Part shown: in pieces, positions 63,343 to 64,000 of the stretch
Layout of the letters: every line of letters starts with the position of its first letter
How positions within the stretch are numbered: position 1 is the stretch's first letter
Source: Styela clava
Lineage: Eukaryota; Chordata; Ascidiacea; Stolidobranchia; Styelidae
Length of the DNA stretch: 64,000 nucleotides
NCBI RefSeq assembly: GCF_964204865.1
Contig: NC_135255.1
Location: forward strand, 14,599,135 to 14,663,134
Direction: 5' to 3'
Program-made: the position numbers and the translations under genes
The notes under the pieces: generated by a model
What the model was told of the DNA's origin: nothing
The model's input: the letters and a program-made list of their open reading frames with translations, nothing else
Databases searched by the model: none

Positions 63343-63684
63343 ATGAAATCTGAAATGACCTTAGATAAAGAGGCAGAGAAAAAGATTCTAACTGAACCAG
63401 GAGATAATTTAAAAATAATATGCTTGGGAGACAGTGCGGTTGGAAAATCCAAGTAAGTTGAACATTGTTTTACTAATCCAGTATTATTGAAGATTTTTTT
63501 GTCATCAAATTCTACGGTACCGGTACTTACAGACTTAAAATTATATGTCTTCTTGATTGGTAAACCAATTGTAAAAAATAATGAAACATCACTAAATTGT
63601 ATAATATTGACTAGAAATTTGTTTTACTTAAGACATTTCGGGTTTTTTTTGCAGGCTTGTTGAAAGATTTCTGATGGATGGATA
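63343..63684 (+). CDS. RABL2: Rab-like GTPase RABL2, first two coding exons
   Basis: Exon 1 63343-63452 and exon 2 63655-63684, GT-AG, phase 2 at both donors; the gene continues beyond the window. The sequence KIICLGDSAVGKS then KLVERFLMDGY is the P-loop (G29-x4-G34-K35-S36) and following helix of RABL2, which is near invariant in animals (human has KIICLGDSAVGKSKLMERFLMDG). RABL2 is a small GTPase that binds the IFT-B complex and helps start intraflagellar transport at the base of cilia. The 24-residue N-terminal extension is charged and family-typical in length. The 30-bp second exon is small, but both phases fit. The remaining switch and G-box exons are not in the window. The start codon is about 190 bp after the end of a large transposon nest. 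Confidence 0.88.
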
Positions 63685-64000
63685 GTATCCTTTTATTAAT
63701 GAATTGTCATATTTTTGAATAATAATTAGTACCGGTAGCCTATACGGTAGTATGTATGATAACCAATATTGACATAGTCTATATTCATATAACAAATATA
63801 CCTACTATAAATATTGGGGCCCTGTTCACCCAGTCTGGATTTCATGGCCTTTTTGAACGAGAAATCGGGCGTGCAATCAGGAATTCCCGCGTGCAAATAA
63901 GAATTCCTGGCGTGCAATTATAGCTCACGGCGTGTAAAACAACTGCGCTCGCGTGCAACTGACTTTGACATTAGATATCTCTCAACACATTTGCGTAAAA
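63685..64000. other. RABL2 intron 2 (start)
   Basis: Follows the exon 2 donor GTATCC. It contains a T/A-rich stretch and near 63870-63955 four loose copies of a GCGTGCAA unit (GGGCGTGCAAT, CGCGTGCAAAT, GGCGTGCAATT, CGCGTGCAACT) about 20-30 bp apart, a short imperfect tandem repeat. No exon is visible. Confidence 0.55.

Noticed and set aside
1-64000. CRISPR arrays, bacterial operons, rRNA or clear tRNA genes
   Set aside because: The DNA is eukaryotic with spliced genes; no regularly spaced direct repeats of CRISPR type and no complete tRNA cloverleaf were seen by eye.

Overview
The window is AT-rich animal nuclear DNA with intron-split genes, GT-AG splice sites and many fossil DNA transposons. 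The gene families present (achaete-scute bHLH, TRAM1, RABL2, a CDP-alcohol phosphatidyltransferase, a RING ligase with membrane tail) fit a metazoan. The repeat style and intron layout suggest a marine invertebrate, possibly an ascidian-like deuterostome, but the sequence alone does not settle this. All gene models were spliced by hand from donor and acceptor sites with matching phases; none has transcript support.

Layout. 1-722 (+): 3' end of a gene for a single-pass membrane protein with an LDL-receptor class A repeat. 1835-3892 (-): six-exon, 229-residue CDP-alcohol phosphatidyltransferase resembling PI synthase. 3893-18911: 15 kb without a supported gene. 18912-21263 (+): three-exon achaete-scute-like (ASCL) transcription factor with an unusually long tail. 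21264-32185: gene-poor, with a hAT element at 26945-28023 and a smaller one nested in it. 32186-38440 (-): ten-exon TRAM1, 376 residues. 38441-44161: gene-poor, with several hAT-type and foldback elements. 44162-49760 (+): nine-exon, 597-residue protein that I do not recognise. 49761-53720: repeats, including a 328-bp tandem duplication. 53721-57455 (-): RING finger protein with a second Cys cluster and two C-terminal membrane helices. 57456-63342: a nest of transposons, the outer one a 4.37-kb hAT-type element with a perfect 8-bp target duplication. 63343-end (+): first two coding exons of RABL2, running off the window.

The genes are not an operon or a pathway. TRAM1, the phosphatidyltransferase and the RING protein are endomembrane proteins. 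RABL2 is a ciliary GTPase family. ASCL is a developmental regulator and sits next to the largest gene-free stretch.

Most of the novelty lies in the mobile DNA: a 3.1-kb foldback element carrying broken THAP zinc-finger exons in both arms and a YqaJ-nuclease-like fragment in its core, sitting inside a hAT that itself split an older dispersed repeat; a second hAT-in-hAT nest with both target duplications readable; and a TIR element present twice. The two most interesting genes are the PI-synthase-like enzyme with an atypical C-terminal half and the unassigned 597-residue protein.
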